From CAJQPP01 sp963793465 (lineage in GTDB: Bacteria > Planctomycetota > Planctomycetia > Pirellulales > Pirellulaceae), in NCBI GenBank assembly GCA_963793465.1, contig CAWCAJ010000007.1, positions 186,001 to 250,000 on the forward strand: a stretch of DNA of 64,000 nucleotides, in the 5' to 3' direction. The position numbers were made by a program, and so were the translations under genes. Below are positions 45,359 through 54,239 of this stretch, piece after piece. Below the pieces are notes generated by a model that worked only from the letters and a program-made list of their open reading frames with translations, did no database searches and was not told the origin of the DNA. Numbering within the stretch: position 1 is the first letter of the stretch; the number at the start of each line of letters is the position of its first letter.

Positions 45359-45892
45359 TCAAGGGGCCAGCTTTTTCAGCTTTCTTTGCAGGGTGCGGCG
45401 GGGAATATCCAGAACCCGCGCGGCTTCCGAAATATTGCCGTCGCAGGCAGCTAAAACCCGTTGGATGTGTTCCCACTGGGCGGCAGCCAGCGAGGGAGGG
45501 GCAAAGTCCTCTTCCGCTTCTTCCGGGCAACTTTCGTCCAGGGCGGCCAGGACCTGGTCGGCATCGGCTGGTTTGGTAACGTAATTCACGGCGCCCAGTT
45601 TGATGGCCTCCACGGCATTGGAAATACTCCCATATCCCGTAAGGATCACGGCTCGCGTTTGCGGCGAGACCTCGGCAAAGGTCGTCAATAATTCGAGTCC
45701 GGACTTGCCGGGCATCTTCAGATCCAAGACGGCCAGGTCCGGTTGCCGCAGCCTGGCCATGGCAACCGCTTCCTCAAAGTTGGCAGCACAACAGACTTCA
45801 AAGCCGCGGCGGGAGAGTGATTTTTCCATGCGGCTTCGCAACGTGTCGTCGTCGTCCACGACCAGAAATACTTTTCCGTTGGGGGGAGTCAT
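45359..45892 (-). CDS. regA: Redox response regulator of the RegA/PrrA/ActR type
   Basis: A 177-residue two-component response regulator. The receiver has VVDDDDTLR, the phosphate acceptor Asp57 in VLDLKMPG, the signalling Thr in ILTGYGS and Lys107 in NYVTKPADADQ. A linker follows, then a Fis-type helix-turn-helix (about 140-175) with GNISEAARVLDIPRRTLQRK. The NYVTKPADADQ and Fis-type ending are hallmarks of RegA/PrrA/ActR, which control oxidases, photosynthesis or nitrogen fixation by redox state. Its start overlaps the RegB stop by 4 nt (ATGA). Confidence 0.9.
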   Translation of the reverse strand: MTPPNGKVFLVVDDDDTLRSRMEKSLSRRGFEVCCAANFEEAVAMARLRQPDLAVLDLKMPGKSGLELLTTFAEVSPQTRAVILTGYGSISNAVEAIKLGAVNYVTKPADADQVLAALDESCPEEAEEDFAPPSLAAAQWEHIQRVLAACDGNISEAARVLDIPRRTLQRKLKKLAP

Positions 45893-47250
45893 GGGGAAAC
45901 CTCAACCTGGCTGGGGACCCAAGGGCGAATACAGGGCAAGGTCACGGTGACCGTGGTGCCGTGGGGACGCGATTCTCCGGTTCGCGATTGAATCAGGACC
46001 GATCCCCCCAAGCCTTCGATGACATTCTTGGCCAAAAAAACTCCCAATCCCATGCCCTTGCCAGGTTGCTTGGTTGTGAAAAAGGGTTCGCTGACTCGCC
46101 GCAGGACTTCAAGCGACATGCCGGCACCGTAGTCCTGAATGGCCCAAATCATCCGATTCTCGTTGCGGGAAATACGCACCTTAACCGGGCCCTGCGGCTG
46201 GCTGGCGTCCAGACCATTCTGGACCAGGCCGCGAATCGCCTGCGACAGCGCGTCCACCGGGACCTCGATCTCGGTTGCCGAGGCCTCGTTCAGGAAGGCA
46301 ACCTGCAGCCGATCCCCATCCTCGGTGAGCCCTTGCTGCACATCCTCAAAGAATTCTGCAATCGTGATTCGCTGCATCATCTCTCCGACGGTTTCTCCGG
46401 CATGGCTGGCCATGCGATCGAGTATCGACTTGCAACGGTCCAGCTGTTGACGAATCAGCCTGATATCTTCCAGCAAATCGCCATCGTGGGAAGGGTCGCC
46501 CTGCCGCAGCGATTGTTCGACGTCTTTGGCAACCAGCGCGATCGTCGTTAACGGTGTGGCCAGTTCGTGGGCAGCGCCGGCCGCCAAAGTACCCAGTGCC
46601 TCAAGTTTCTCGTCGCGGGAGCGGTTTTCCTGAGCTGCCCGCAGGTCCAGCTCTTGTTGCCTCAAAGCTGCCGTCACGCGGGTCAGAAAATAGACGATCA
46701 TGCTGCTGCAGGTAGCAAAGGCCGCTAACAGACCGAGTTGGGTAAGTGACCAGTCTCCCTTTTCCAACACCGGCAGCAGTGACAATCCCATGTTCAGCTT
46801 GTCGATCGGGATATGGCTATACAGCAGTCCTGCAAAACAGGCGATGGCGACCAGGTTCAGCGTCCAGGACCACTTGCGATCCAGCACCACGGCCGAAAGA
46901 CTGAGATTCACAAAAAAGAAAAGGCAAAACGGGTTGGAGGGTCCCCCCGTTACGTACAACAGGGTCGCCAAAGACAACAAATCCATGGTCATCACCCAAC
47001 CCAACATATGGTCAACCGGCCTCCAGGATCCCTGAGTTTGACTGCCCCTTTGAGGTTGGAACCAGAAGATCAGCACCAGGTTGGAGACGATCGTCAATCC
47101 GATCACGACGAACAACGGCCAGACCAGCAGTTGAATGTCCAGCAGCAGTGTGGCGGCGGCGATGGTCAGCAACTGACCGAAAACGGCCACCCAGCGCAGC
47201 TTGATCAGCCAGCCAATATTTACAGCGACTCGTTCGTTGGTCCCGGGCAC
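45889..47250 (-). CDS. regB: Redox sensor histidine kinase of the RegB/PrrB/ActS type
   Basis: A 453-residue membrane histidine kinase. The N-terminal half has about six helices. Between them is GGPSNPF (102-108), the quinone-binding motif of RegB. The phospho-acceptor box is GTLAAGAAHELATPLTTIAL, with His228, very close to the RegB consensus. The C-terminal ATPase has QNGLDAS, DYGAGMS and GKGMGLGVFLAKN. It senses membrane quinone redox state and phosphorylates RegA (overlapping gene downstream). A regulator of the act-cox operon is a plausible inference, since both concern respiration, but no site was found to test it. Confidence 0.92.
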   Translation of the reverse strand: MPGTNERVAVNIGWLIKLRWVAVFGQLLTIAAATLLLDIQLLVWPLFVVIGLTIVSNLVLIFWFQPQRGSQTQGSWRPVDHMLGWVMTMDLLSLATLLYVTGGPSNPFCLFFFVNLSLSAVVLDRKWSWTLNLVAIACFAGLLYSHIPIDKLNMGLSLLPVLEKGDWSLTQLGLLAAFATCSSMIVYFLTRVTAALRQQELDLRAAQENRSRDEKLEALGTLAAGAAHELATPLTTIALVAKDVEQSLRQGDPSHDGDLLEDIRLIRQQLDRCKSILDRMASHAGETVGEMMQRITIAEFFEDVQQGLTEDGDRLQVAFLNEASATEIEVPVDALSQAIRGLVQNGLDASQPQGPVKVRISRNENRMIWAIQDYGAGMSLEVLRRVSEPFFTTKQPGKGMGLGVFLAKNVIEGLGGSVLIQSRTGESRPHGTTVTVTLPCIRPWVPSQVEVSP

Positions 47251-47356
47251 GTGGGGTTAACTTCTCGCCAAAAAAACAGTTCTGCAATGGAGACCGGATT
47301 GCCAGGTTCCATCATAACAACGTTAAATGGGCCCGGTTATGTTGGATTGTGTATTG

Positions 47357-47400
47357 GCGATCCTGGTTTTCAGGTCTAGCGATCCTGGTTTTCAGGTTTA
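47357..47400. repeat. Two tandem copies of a 22-bp unit
   Basis: GCGATCCTGGTTTTCAGGTCTA at 47357-47378 is followed at once by GCGATCCTGGTTTTCAGGTTTA at 47379-47400, one mismatch. Each copy holds a CCTGGTTTTCAGG partial palindrome (CCTG...CAGG). It lies in the divergent promoter region between regB (starts 47250) and 47441-47992. A duplicated binding site for a regulator is possible. Confidence 0.9.
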
Positions 47401-47440
47401 GAATAGGCCCCAAATCCCAATTTCAGCAGGTGCAAACCGC

Positions 47441-47992
47441 ATGATGGCTACTGAAACCGAACGCCCTGACCAAGCGACTGACGAACCGTCCCGGGAAACC
47501 GATTCGCTTGGCAGACCCTACTCCAGTGTGCTCGCCGACGCCCCTGTCTTGAGTCGACGGGGGCTGACGCGATTGTTGATCCTGATGTGTGCTGTGCCGA
47601 TCGTGACGGTGACGGTATTGCAAATCACCATGCCGCCAGTAAAACCGGGTTACCTGAAAGCCGAATGCCAGTTTCTGGAAGTCCCTCCCCGCAGTTATTA
47701 CATGACTCCGCTGGAAGACCGGGTGCCCTTCCCGACCGCCGCATTGATGGTGAAGAACACGGGCCCCGAGCCTTGGACGCATCTGAATATCCGAATCAAT
47801 AACGGCCATTATCAGATATACGAGCATGGCTCGCCACTGGAACCGGGCCAGGAGAGGACTTTCTTGCTGAACCGCTTTGTGCACCGCTCGGGCGCAGTCT
47901 TCGACGTGGGTATCAATCGGCCTGACAGTGTTGAAATCTATGCCCGCTTGCCCGACCGCAGCCGTGGCACCTTCGAGGCGGAATTCCCCTGA
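47441..47992 (+). CDS. Single-helix membrane protein, unknown function
   Basis: A 183-residue protein with ATG codons at 47441 and 47444. About 38 polar residues, then one helix LTRLLILMCAVPIVTVTVLQ (about 42-61), then a soluble domain of about 120 residues. The soluble part contains VPFPTAALMVKNTGPEPWTH and YQIYEHGSPLEPGQERTFLL, which reads like a beta-sandwich accessory domain of the kind seen in oxidase-assembly proteins, but this is speculative. It is divergent from regB, sharing its promoter region. No relatives recognised in the window. Confidence 0.65.
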   Translation: MMATETERPDQATDEPSRETDSLGRPYSSVLADAPVLSRRGLTRLLILMCAVPIVTVTVLQITMPPVKPGYLKAECQFLEVPPRSYYMTPLEDRVPFPTAALMVKNTGPEPWTHLNIRINNGHYQIYEHGSPLEPGQERTFLLNRFVHRSGAVFDVGINRPDSVEIYARLPDRSRGTFEAEFP

Positions 47993-48146
47993 TCCGCCCG
48001 GTTGAGGAGCGAGAAAGGGAGTGAAGAGGCGGTTTTTCGGCAAATTTACCCGAAAACACGCTTACCGGTTCTGGGTGAGTTCTATAATTCTGCAGCCCTC
48101 GTTCAACACAAGCTCCCCCTCCATCCCATTCTGCGCTTGAACCGGC

Positions 48147-49088
48147 ATGCCCCATATCCTCGTCGTAGACGATAACCCAATCGATCGAAAACTGATCAGT
48201 GCGGTTCTGCAAGGCAAGACCAATTGGTCGGTCGATACGGCCAACGATGGCCAGCAGGCGGTCAATATTCTTAACCGCGGAGACCTCGTGGACCTGGTGG
48301 TGACCGATTTGCAAATGCCTGTCATGGATGGGGTCACGCTGGTTAAAACGATTCGCAGGGATTTTTCCCGACTGCCGGTGGTTTTGGTCACCGCCTTTGG
48401 CAGTGAACAGGAATCGGTGGCGGCTCTACAGGCAGGTGCTGCCAACTTTTCCCTGAAAACCCGCCTGAAAACCGATCTGGTTCCCACGGTTCGCAATGTG
48501 CTGGATTGGGTGGAAGCGGTCCGCCGTACATCCGAAGATTCCCGCAACCTGATCGACTTGGGGACCGATACGCGAAGTTTGGCTTTCGTACTGGACAACA
48601 GTGTGGGCCAGATTCGCAATCTGATCGAGACGCTGGATGCCAATCTGCCCGATTGGGCCGAACCGGACAGCTTGCGGATCTCGATGGCACTGGAAGAAGC
48701 CCTGTGCAACGCAATTTGCCACGGAAATCTGGAGGTGGACTCCAATTTGAAGGACTCGGCGGACTGCAGCGCCTATGAACGAACGGTCCATGAACGTCAG
48801 GACCGGGAACCGTTTTGTGAACGTCGTGTTCGCGTGCGAGCCGAATTCACAGACGAACAAATCCAGTTCCAGATCGATGATGATGGTCCTGGCTTCAATC
48901 CGCGGAGTTTGCCGGATCCTCGTACCGGCGAAAATATTCTGAAACCATCGGGGAGAGGCTTGCTGCTGATTCGCAGTTTCATGGACGAAGTGCGGCACAA
49001 CACGACAGGAAACCAGATCACCCTGGTAAAAAGGCGTGCTGCCAACCTTTCCGCCATCAACAAAGGGGGCAGCCGGGCAGACGGTTAG
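48147..49088 (+). CDS. Response regulator fused to an anti-sigma-type HATPase
   Basis: A 313-residue protein with an N-terminal receiver (VVDDNPIDR, phosphate acceptor Asp54 in VVTDLQMPVMDG, Thr in LVTAFGS, Lys104 in NFSLKTRL). After a linker (residues about 115-150) comes a HATPase_c domain: MALEEALCNAICHGN (180-194) is the N box, QIDDDGPGFNP (242-252) the G1 box, and KPSGRGLLLIRSF the G2 box. There is no phospho-acceptor His, so it is an RsbW/SpoIIAB-like kinase or anti-sigma factor under receiver control. It lies between 47441-47992 and the Mrp operon on the opposite strand. Partner proteins unknown. Confidence 0.9.
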   Translation: MPHILVVDDNPIDRKLISAVLQGKTNWSVDTANDGQQAVNILNRGDLVDLVVTDLQMPVMDGVTLVKTIRRDFSRLPVVLVTAFGSEQESVAALQAGAANFSLKTRLKTDLVPTVRNVLDWVEAVRRTSEDSRNLIDLGTDTRSLAFVLDNSVGQIRNLIETLDANLPDWAEPDSLRISMALEEALCNAICHGNLEVDSNLKDSADCSAYERTVHERQDREPFCERRVRVRAEFTDEQIQFQIDDDGPGFNPRSLPDPRTGENILKPSGRGLLLIRSFMDEVRHNTTGNQITLVKRRAANLSAINKGGSRADG

Positions 49089-49129
49089 CGTGGCCCCGGA
49101 AGTGGTTGGTTGCTAACCCTGGGTGGTTG

Positions 49130-50848
49130 TTACAGATAGTAAAGCAACAGACACAGACCCAGTAACAGGGTTGCCCACACCGCCATGGCACTGGTCGTCC
49201 AGGTCCTGCCCACCAACCCTTGCTCCCCGAACCAGCGCCCCAACATGCGAATCAGGCTGGACCAGCTTTGAGCGGCCCATGCTCTCCACCCACGATCCAG
49301 AATGCCCATCACCGGGGTCAGTCGTCGCAGCAATCCCGGAAGAAATCGCCGATAGATCCAGTCGGTATCCAGGTTGATGGCCCGCATTTCTGCCGGATAA
49401 AGCCCGGTCTTCATCAGCACCACGAAGGCCAGTGCGGCAAACAGCAACAGCTGATATTGGGTGATCACGTGGGCGGCGGTGTAGGGAGCATAATCCACGG
49501 CGAAAGGCAGACCGGCGTACAGCCAGCGATAGCCTATCCCAAGTCCGATGCACAGCAGGGAGGCCATTGCCATGGCCAACAGCATGTTCCAGGGAGCTTC
49601 CTTGACTCGCTTGCCGGAATCGTGGGCAAAAAATGCGAAAAACGGGATCTTGATCCCCGAATGTTCCATGACTCCGGCCGAAGCCACCAACAACACCAGC
49701 CACACCACAAACAAGTGTTGCTCAGCCGCCGCCGTCAGGATCATCGACTTGCTGATGAATCCACTGAGCAAGGGGAAGCCGGCAATTGACCCCGCGCCGA
49801 TGCAACAGAACGCCGTGGTCCAGGGCATGGACTTGTACAAACCTCCCAGTTCCGTGGCCTTGGTGGTACCTACGCGATGGAGAACGGCACCCATCGACAT
49901 GAACAACAGGGCCTTGTAGATGATATGGCAAAAGGCATGGGCCACCGTTCCGTTCAAAGCCAGTTCCGTGCCAATTCCGATTCCCACCACCATAAATCCC
50001 AGCTGGTTGTTCAGGCTGTAAGCCAATACCCGCCGCAGGTCGTTCTCGATCACGGCAAAAAAGATCGGGAACAAGGTCATGACACACCCAACCACGATCA
50101 AGGACTCCGTTCCGGCAAAGCCGCGGGCCAACGCATACACGGCCAACTTTGTCGTAAAGGCACTCAAGAACACGGTGCCGGTGGCCGTCGCCTTGGGATA
50201 CGAATCCTGCAGCCAATTGTGCAGCAAAGGGAAGGCGCATTTGATACCGAAGGCCAGCAGGATCAGCTTGCCGGACCAGTTTTCAATGCCGATCACTCCG
50301 GTTTCGCCAGCCGCCCCAAAGGCCAGCGAACCCGTTTCCTGGTAGCGCATGATCGCCCCGGAGAGCAACAGCACGCCCGATCCCACCTGGATGATCAGGT
50401 ACCGCAGGCCGGCTTTCCAGGAACTTTCACTATCGCTGGCCCAGATCAGGAAGACACTGGAAATCGCCGTCAACTCCCAAAACACAAACAGCGTGATCAG
50501 ATCTCCTGCACAGGCAGCAGCAATCGCCGCCCCTGCGTACATGATGCCGGCCACGTGTTGTTTGCTGTCCTGGACGTGCAACGCGTAAATCGCGGAGAGG
50601 ATCGCCGCCAGATGAAAGATCAGTCCGAACAGAAAACTCAACCGGTCGATGCGGATCGTTTCCAGCGAGATCCCAAACAGCTCAAGCGAACCGTAGTTGC
50701 CCAGGGGCGTTGACCAGAACAGCAGCAGGCTTAACAAGCATAACGTCAAGCCGCCCCAGGCCGACCCACGACGTCCCAGGCAAGGCAGCAACAGGGAACC
50801 CAGCACCATGAGGCTACCCGGCGGCAGGTTTTGCAGGCTATCGATCAT
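49130..50848 (-). CDS. Mrp-type antiporter large subunit (NuoL/MrpA-N/MrpD-like)
   Basis: A 572-residue polytopic subunit with about 15 helices, of the proton-conducting family shared by MrpA/MrpD and NuoL/M/N. The key residues are kept: Glu in ITLFVFWELTAISS and Lys in LLAFGIKCAFPLLHNWLQ. The ATG at 50848 follows GGAGGA with 5-bp spacing (a fine Shine-Dalgarno). An upstream start at 50893 is not needed. It overlaps the small 50838-51140 gene by 11 nt. It is the last gene of the operon and likely supplies the MrpA N-terminal function, while the MrpA C-terminal domain is a separate gene (55223-55783). Confidence 0.9.
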   Translation of the reverse strand: MIDSLQNLPPGSLMVLGSLLLPCLGRRGSAWGGLTLCLLSLLLFWSTPLGNYGSLELFGISLETIRIDRLSFLFGLIFHLAAILSAIYALHVQDSKQHVAGIMYAGAAIAAACAGDLITLFVFWELTAISSVFLIWASDSESSWKAGLRYLIIQVGSGVLLLSGAIMRYQETGSLAFGAAGETGVIGIENWSGKLILLAFGIKCAFPLLHNWLQDSYPKATATGTVFLSAFTTKLAVYALARGFAGTESLIVVGCVMTLFPIFFAVIENDLRRVLAYSLNNQLGFMVVGIGIGTELALNGTVAHAFCHIIYKALLFMSMGAVLHRVGTTKATELGGLYKSMPWTTAFCCIGAGSIAGFPLLSGFISKSMILTAAAEQHLFVVWLVLLVASAGVMEHSGIKIPFFAFFAHDSGKRVKEAPWNMLLAMAMASLLCIGLGIGYRWLYAGLPFAVDYAPYTAAHVITQYQLLLFAALAFVVLMKTGLYPAEMRAINLDTDWIYRRFLPGLLRRLTPVMGILDRGWRAWAAQSWSSLIRMLGRWFGEQGLVGRTWTTSAMAVWATLLLGLCLLLYYL

Positions 50849-51140
50849 AGTAATCCTCCGGTCGCTGCACGAACAAACGCAACAGCTTGCCAAGGAAAAC
50901 CACGCCTACAAAGGCCACAAATCCGATCACCGCCTGGTATCCAAACACGTTTTCGATGCCGAAATGGGCTGGATGGTGTTGATCAAAAAAGGGATGAAAG
51001 AAAACACAAACCAATTCAGCGGCCAGGGATGCCAGGCAGGCCGCCGCCACCAAACCAATCAACATGGGTACCTGCCGCGCAATCCATCCTGGCTCGGCGT
51101 CGGAGTTGCCGTGAACGTGTTTCCCGGGTTCGTGGGTCAT
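50838..51140 (-). CDS. Small membrane protein in the Mrp operon
   Basis: A 100-residue protein with two hydrophobic segments, MLIGLVAAACLASLAAELVC (about 26-45) and AVIGFVAFVGVVFLGKLLR. The ATG at 51140 starts MTHEPGKHVHGNSDAEPGW, His-rich and polar. An upstream run to 51323 lacks coding character. It ends 11 nt into the next gene (50848), so translation is coupled. No relatives are known to me. Its location between two large antiporter subunits suggests a small accessory subunit of the complex. Confidence 0.65.
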   Translation of the reverse strand: MTHEPGKHVHGNSDAEPGWIARQVPMLIGLVAAACLASLAAELVCVFFHPFFDQHHPAHFGIENVFGYQAVIGFVAFVGVVFLGKLLRLFVQRPEDYYDR

Positions 51141-51240
51141 CTGCAGACTCGGTCGCTTGCTCTGTAAGTGTGGGGCGTCAATTCGTTCATGCGGTTCAGG
51201 TATCCAGTGCGGTCCAGGCCAGCATGGCTGGCACCGGACT

Positions 51241-52731
51241 CTAGCCGTTTGGCGTGATGGGCAGCCGCGTGATGGGCAGCAGCCATTCGTAAATCTGGTT
51301 GGCAAAAAAGAACAGGGCGACACTACCGATCGCTGTCAGGCAAAGCGGCAGCAGACACATCCAGGGCGCCTCCTTCAGCGGCAACGGGTCCTGTCCCGGG
51401 GGTGTCATGAATCCGCGTATCGATATCGGGATCAGGTAGGCGATGTTCAGTAGAGAGCTAATCATCAAGGCAGCCATCAACCACCCCTTGCCCGTTTCCG
51501 CGGTCCCCAAAGCCAGGAACCACTTGCTCCAGGCTCCTCCGCCAGGTGGCAACCCAATGATACTGAGCGAAGCGATCAAGAACGCGGCAAAGGTCAAAGG
51601 CATGGCCCGCCCCAAGCCTCGCATACTGCTGATTTCGGTTTTATGGGCGGCCACGTAGATCGCTCCGGCGCAGAAAAACAAAGTGATCTTGCCGACCGCG
51701 TGCATCACAATGTGCATGCCGCCCCCCACCACGCTGGCCGGTGTCGCCAACGCGGCTCCCAACGTGATATAGGCCAACTGACTGACCGTGGAATAGGCCA
51801 GTCGGGCTTTCAGATTGTCCTTGGTCATGGCTACCAGCGAGGCCAACAGGATGGTGCCGCCAGCCACGTAACACAGCCAATCGCTGATCCCCGTGTGCGT
51901 CATCAGGTCGATTCCAAAGATGTAGACGGCCACTTTCAGGATCGAAAACACGCCCACCTTGACCACCGCCACGGCATGCAGCAGTGCGCTGACGGGGGTC
52001 GGAGCCACCATGGCTGCTGGCAGCCAACGATGGAATGGCATCAATGCAGCCTTGCCAATCCCGAAAGCGAAAAGACCCAACAGCAATCCCAGTTGGATCT
52101 CGTTAATCTTTCCTTCGGCGTGGGGTAACCCGAGAATCCCCCCCAACTGAAAGTCCAGCGTGCCGCACGTATTCCAGGTCCAGGCGATGGCCAGCATGAA
52201 CAGGGCCACCGACGTGGAAAGCAGTATACCCAGGTAGACACGCCCTCCCCGCCTGGCTTTCTCGTCGCCATGGTGGGTCACCAGCGGGTAGGTAGAAATC
52301 GTCATTACTTCATAGGCCACAAACAATGTGAACAGATTCGCGGCATAGGCCGCCGCCATGGCGGCAAAGATGGCGATCGCAAAGCAGGCAAAAAACCTGG
52401 TTTGATGTTTCTCGTGATGCCCACGCATGTAGCCCACCGCGTAAACCGTGGTCACAATCCACAAACCGGAAGCCACCAGGGCAAACAGCATCCCCAGTGG
52501 CTCGACCTCAAAGGCAATCTGGAAGCCTGGTATCATCTCCCCCAGCGACCAACGCGGCCGCAGGCCAGCAAAGACCTGAGCGGCCAATTGGCACGTCACG
52601 TAGAACAGGATCGCTGACACGATCAGGGTACAGGATTCCCGCAAATTCGGGCGTTGGCCCGTCAGTCCGATCAAGGCCATCGCCAACAGCGGCAATCCCA
52701 CACCCAGTTGGATCATCACCTCCGGATTCAT
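51241..52731 (-). CDS. Mrp antiporter large subunit (MrpD/NuoN-like), second copy
   Basis: A 496-residue polytopic subunit. The ATG at 52731 overlaps the stop of the gene upstream (ATGA); a start at 52794 is not needed. Key residues: Glu in LFTLFVAYEVMTISTYPLV and Lys in FGIGKAALMPFHRWLPAAM. Other segments are STVSQLAYITLGAALATPA and LIASLSIIGLPPGGGAWSKW. It belongs to the family of MrpD/NuoN proton-conducting subunits. Two similar subunits next to each other plus a third (49130-50848) exceed the usual two (MrpA, MrpD). Confidence 0.9.
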   Translation of the reverse strand: MNPEVMIQLGVGLPLLAMALIGLTGQRPNLRESCTLIVSAILFYVTCQLAAQVFAGLRPRWSLGEMIPGFQIAFEVEPLGMLFALVASGLWIVTTVYAVGYMRGHHEKHQTRFFACFAIAIFAAMAAAYAANLFTLFVAYEVMTISTYPLVTHHGDEKARRGGRVYLGILLSTSVALFMLAIAWTWNTCGTLDFQLGGILGLPHAEGKINEIQLGLLLGLFAFGIGKAALMPFHRWLPAAMVAPTPVSALLHAVAVVKVGVFSILKVAVYIFGIDLMTHTGISDWLCYVAGGTILLASLVAMTKDNLKARLAYSTVSQLAYITLGAALATPASVVGGGMHIVMHAVGKITLFFCAGAIYVAAHKTEISSMRGLGRAMPLTFAAFLIASLSIIGLPPGGGAWSKWFLALGTAETGKGWLMAALMISSLLNIAYLIPISIRGFMTPPGQDPLPLKEAPWMCLLPLCLTAIGSVALFFFANQIYEWLLPITRLPITPNG

Positions 52732-54239
52732 GGTGAACCTCCCAGCAGTTCGCTGGCCGTCAAGGCGGCAATCCCCGCTGAGTACTCGGTCCATACACCA
52801 AACAGGAAACTGGCCCCGATGACCAGGTAGGTTATCAACAGCATCCAGAAGGGGGCTTCACTGGCCTGCCGAGCCTGCTCGGAGGGCTCGGCAAAGTACA
52901 GCGTTTCCACGACTCGCCAGACGTAGGCCAGAGCCAACAGCGAACTCAACAGCATCAAAATGGCAACCCACCACCAGTTTTCGGAATCCAATGCCGCGGT
53001 CAACAGCAACCATTTACTGACGAAGCCTGCGGTTAGCGGAATTCCGATCAAACCAAGTCCACCCAACACCCAGGCGAAAGCAGTCCAGGGCATGGTTCGG
53101 CCGGCGCCTCGCAAGTCGTCGATGCGGGCCGATCCGATCCGCAAAATGAAGCAGCCGACGACCATGAACAAACCGCCCTTGATCAACGCGTGATTGAACA
53201 TGTGCAGGATGCCCGCCGTCAGCCCGGCAGGGGTGGCCAGGCTGATTCCCAGCAGCATGTAGCCAATCTGTGCGATGCTGGAATAGGCCAATAGCCTCTT
53301 GATATTGCCCTGGTAGATCGCGGCCAGCGAGGCTGCGAAGATTCCCGTCAGCGAAAAGGCCATCAGTGCGATGTCCAGCGGCAGAATTTCAAATGCAAAA
53401 CGCGGGGTGAAGATCTGGAACACGACCCGAATGAAGACGTAAACGGAAACCTTCGTGGCCGTGGCCGCGATAAAACAGGTGACCACCGAGGGTGCATAGG
53501 CATAAGCATTGGGTAACCAGGAATGCAGTGGAAACACGGCCATCTTGATACAGAGCCCCACCGTCATGAAGGCAAAGGCCACCAGCATCGTCCGCGACCC
53601 GACCCACGTACCACCGCCATCCACTTCCCGCACCTGTTCCAGCTGGGACGCCATGTCAGCCATGTTCAGCGTTCCCGTCATTTGATAGAGCAGGCCAATT
53701 CCGATCAGAATGAATGTGGCCCCAATCGTGCCCATGATCAGGTATTGAAAGGCCGCCAGGGGAGCCCGTCGGGTTTTTCCCAGACTGATCATGGCGTACG
53801 TCGAGAGCGAGGAAATCTCCAGGAACACAAAGACGTTGAACAGGTCTCCCGTGATGCAGATGCCCAGCAAACCCGTCAGGCACAGCAGAAACGTGGCGTA
53901 AAACAGGTACTGCTTCGATTCCGGGATTTCATCGTTGATGCTGATCGGTGAATAGGTGATCACCAGGGCTCCCAGCCCAGCCACAAACAACATCACGAAA
54001 GCACTCAAATGATCGACCACATATTCGATTCCATAGGGAGCTTTCCAACCCCCCAAATCGTAGGAAATGGGCCCCTCTGCCAGCACTTTGGCCATCAGCC
54101 AGACGGAAATCCCGAACGTCACCCAGCAGACGACCATGGTCAAAAATTGAGCCAAACGGCGACCGCCCAGCAGCACACACAACGGCGCCGTTATCAGCGG
54201 AAAGATGATCAGCAGAATCGGTAATTGGGCTTCGATCAC
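52728..54239 (-). CDS. Mrp antiporter subunit D
   Basis: A 503-residue polytopic subunit with GTG start (54239) overlapping the mrpC stop by 4 nt. MIEAQLPILLIIFPLITAPL starts the first helix. Glu in FNVFVFLEISSLSTYAMI and Lys in LCIKMAVFPLHSWLPNAYA are kept, as is AYSSIAQIGYMLLGISLA. It shows the highest similarity to MrpD of the three large subunits, by its order immediately after mrpC. It carries H+ and probably Na+ in exchange across the membrane. Overlaps 51241-52731 by 4 nt. Confidence 0.9.
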   Translation of the reverse strand: MIEAQLPILLIIFPLITAPLCVLLGGRRLAQFLTMVVCWVTFGISVWLMAKVLAEGPISYDLGGWKAPYGIEYVVDHLSAFVMLFVAGLGALVITYSPISINDEIPESKQYLFYATFLLCLTGLLGICITGDLFNVFVFLEISSLSTYAMISLGKTRRAPLAAFQYLIMGTIGATFILIGIGLLYQMTGTLNMADMASQLEQVREVDGGGTWVGSRTMLVAFAFMTVGLCIKMAVFPLHSWLPNAYAYAPSVVTCFIAATATKVSVYVFIRVVFQIFTPRFAFEILPLDIALMAFSLTGIFAASLAAIYQGNIKRLLAYSSIAQIGYMLLGISLATPAGLTAGILHMFNHALIKGGLFMVVGCFILRIGSARIDDLRGAGRTMPWTAFAWVLGGLGLIGIPLTAGFVSKWLLLTAALDSENWWWVAILMLLSSLLALAYVWRVVETLYFAEPSEQARQASEAPFWMLLITYLVIGASFLFGVWTEYSAGIAALTASELLGGSP

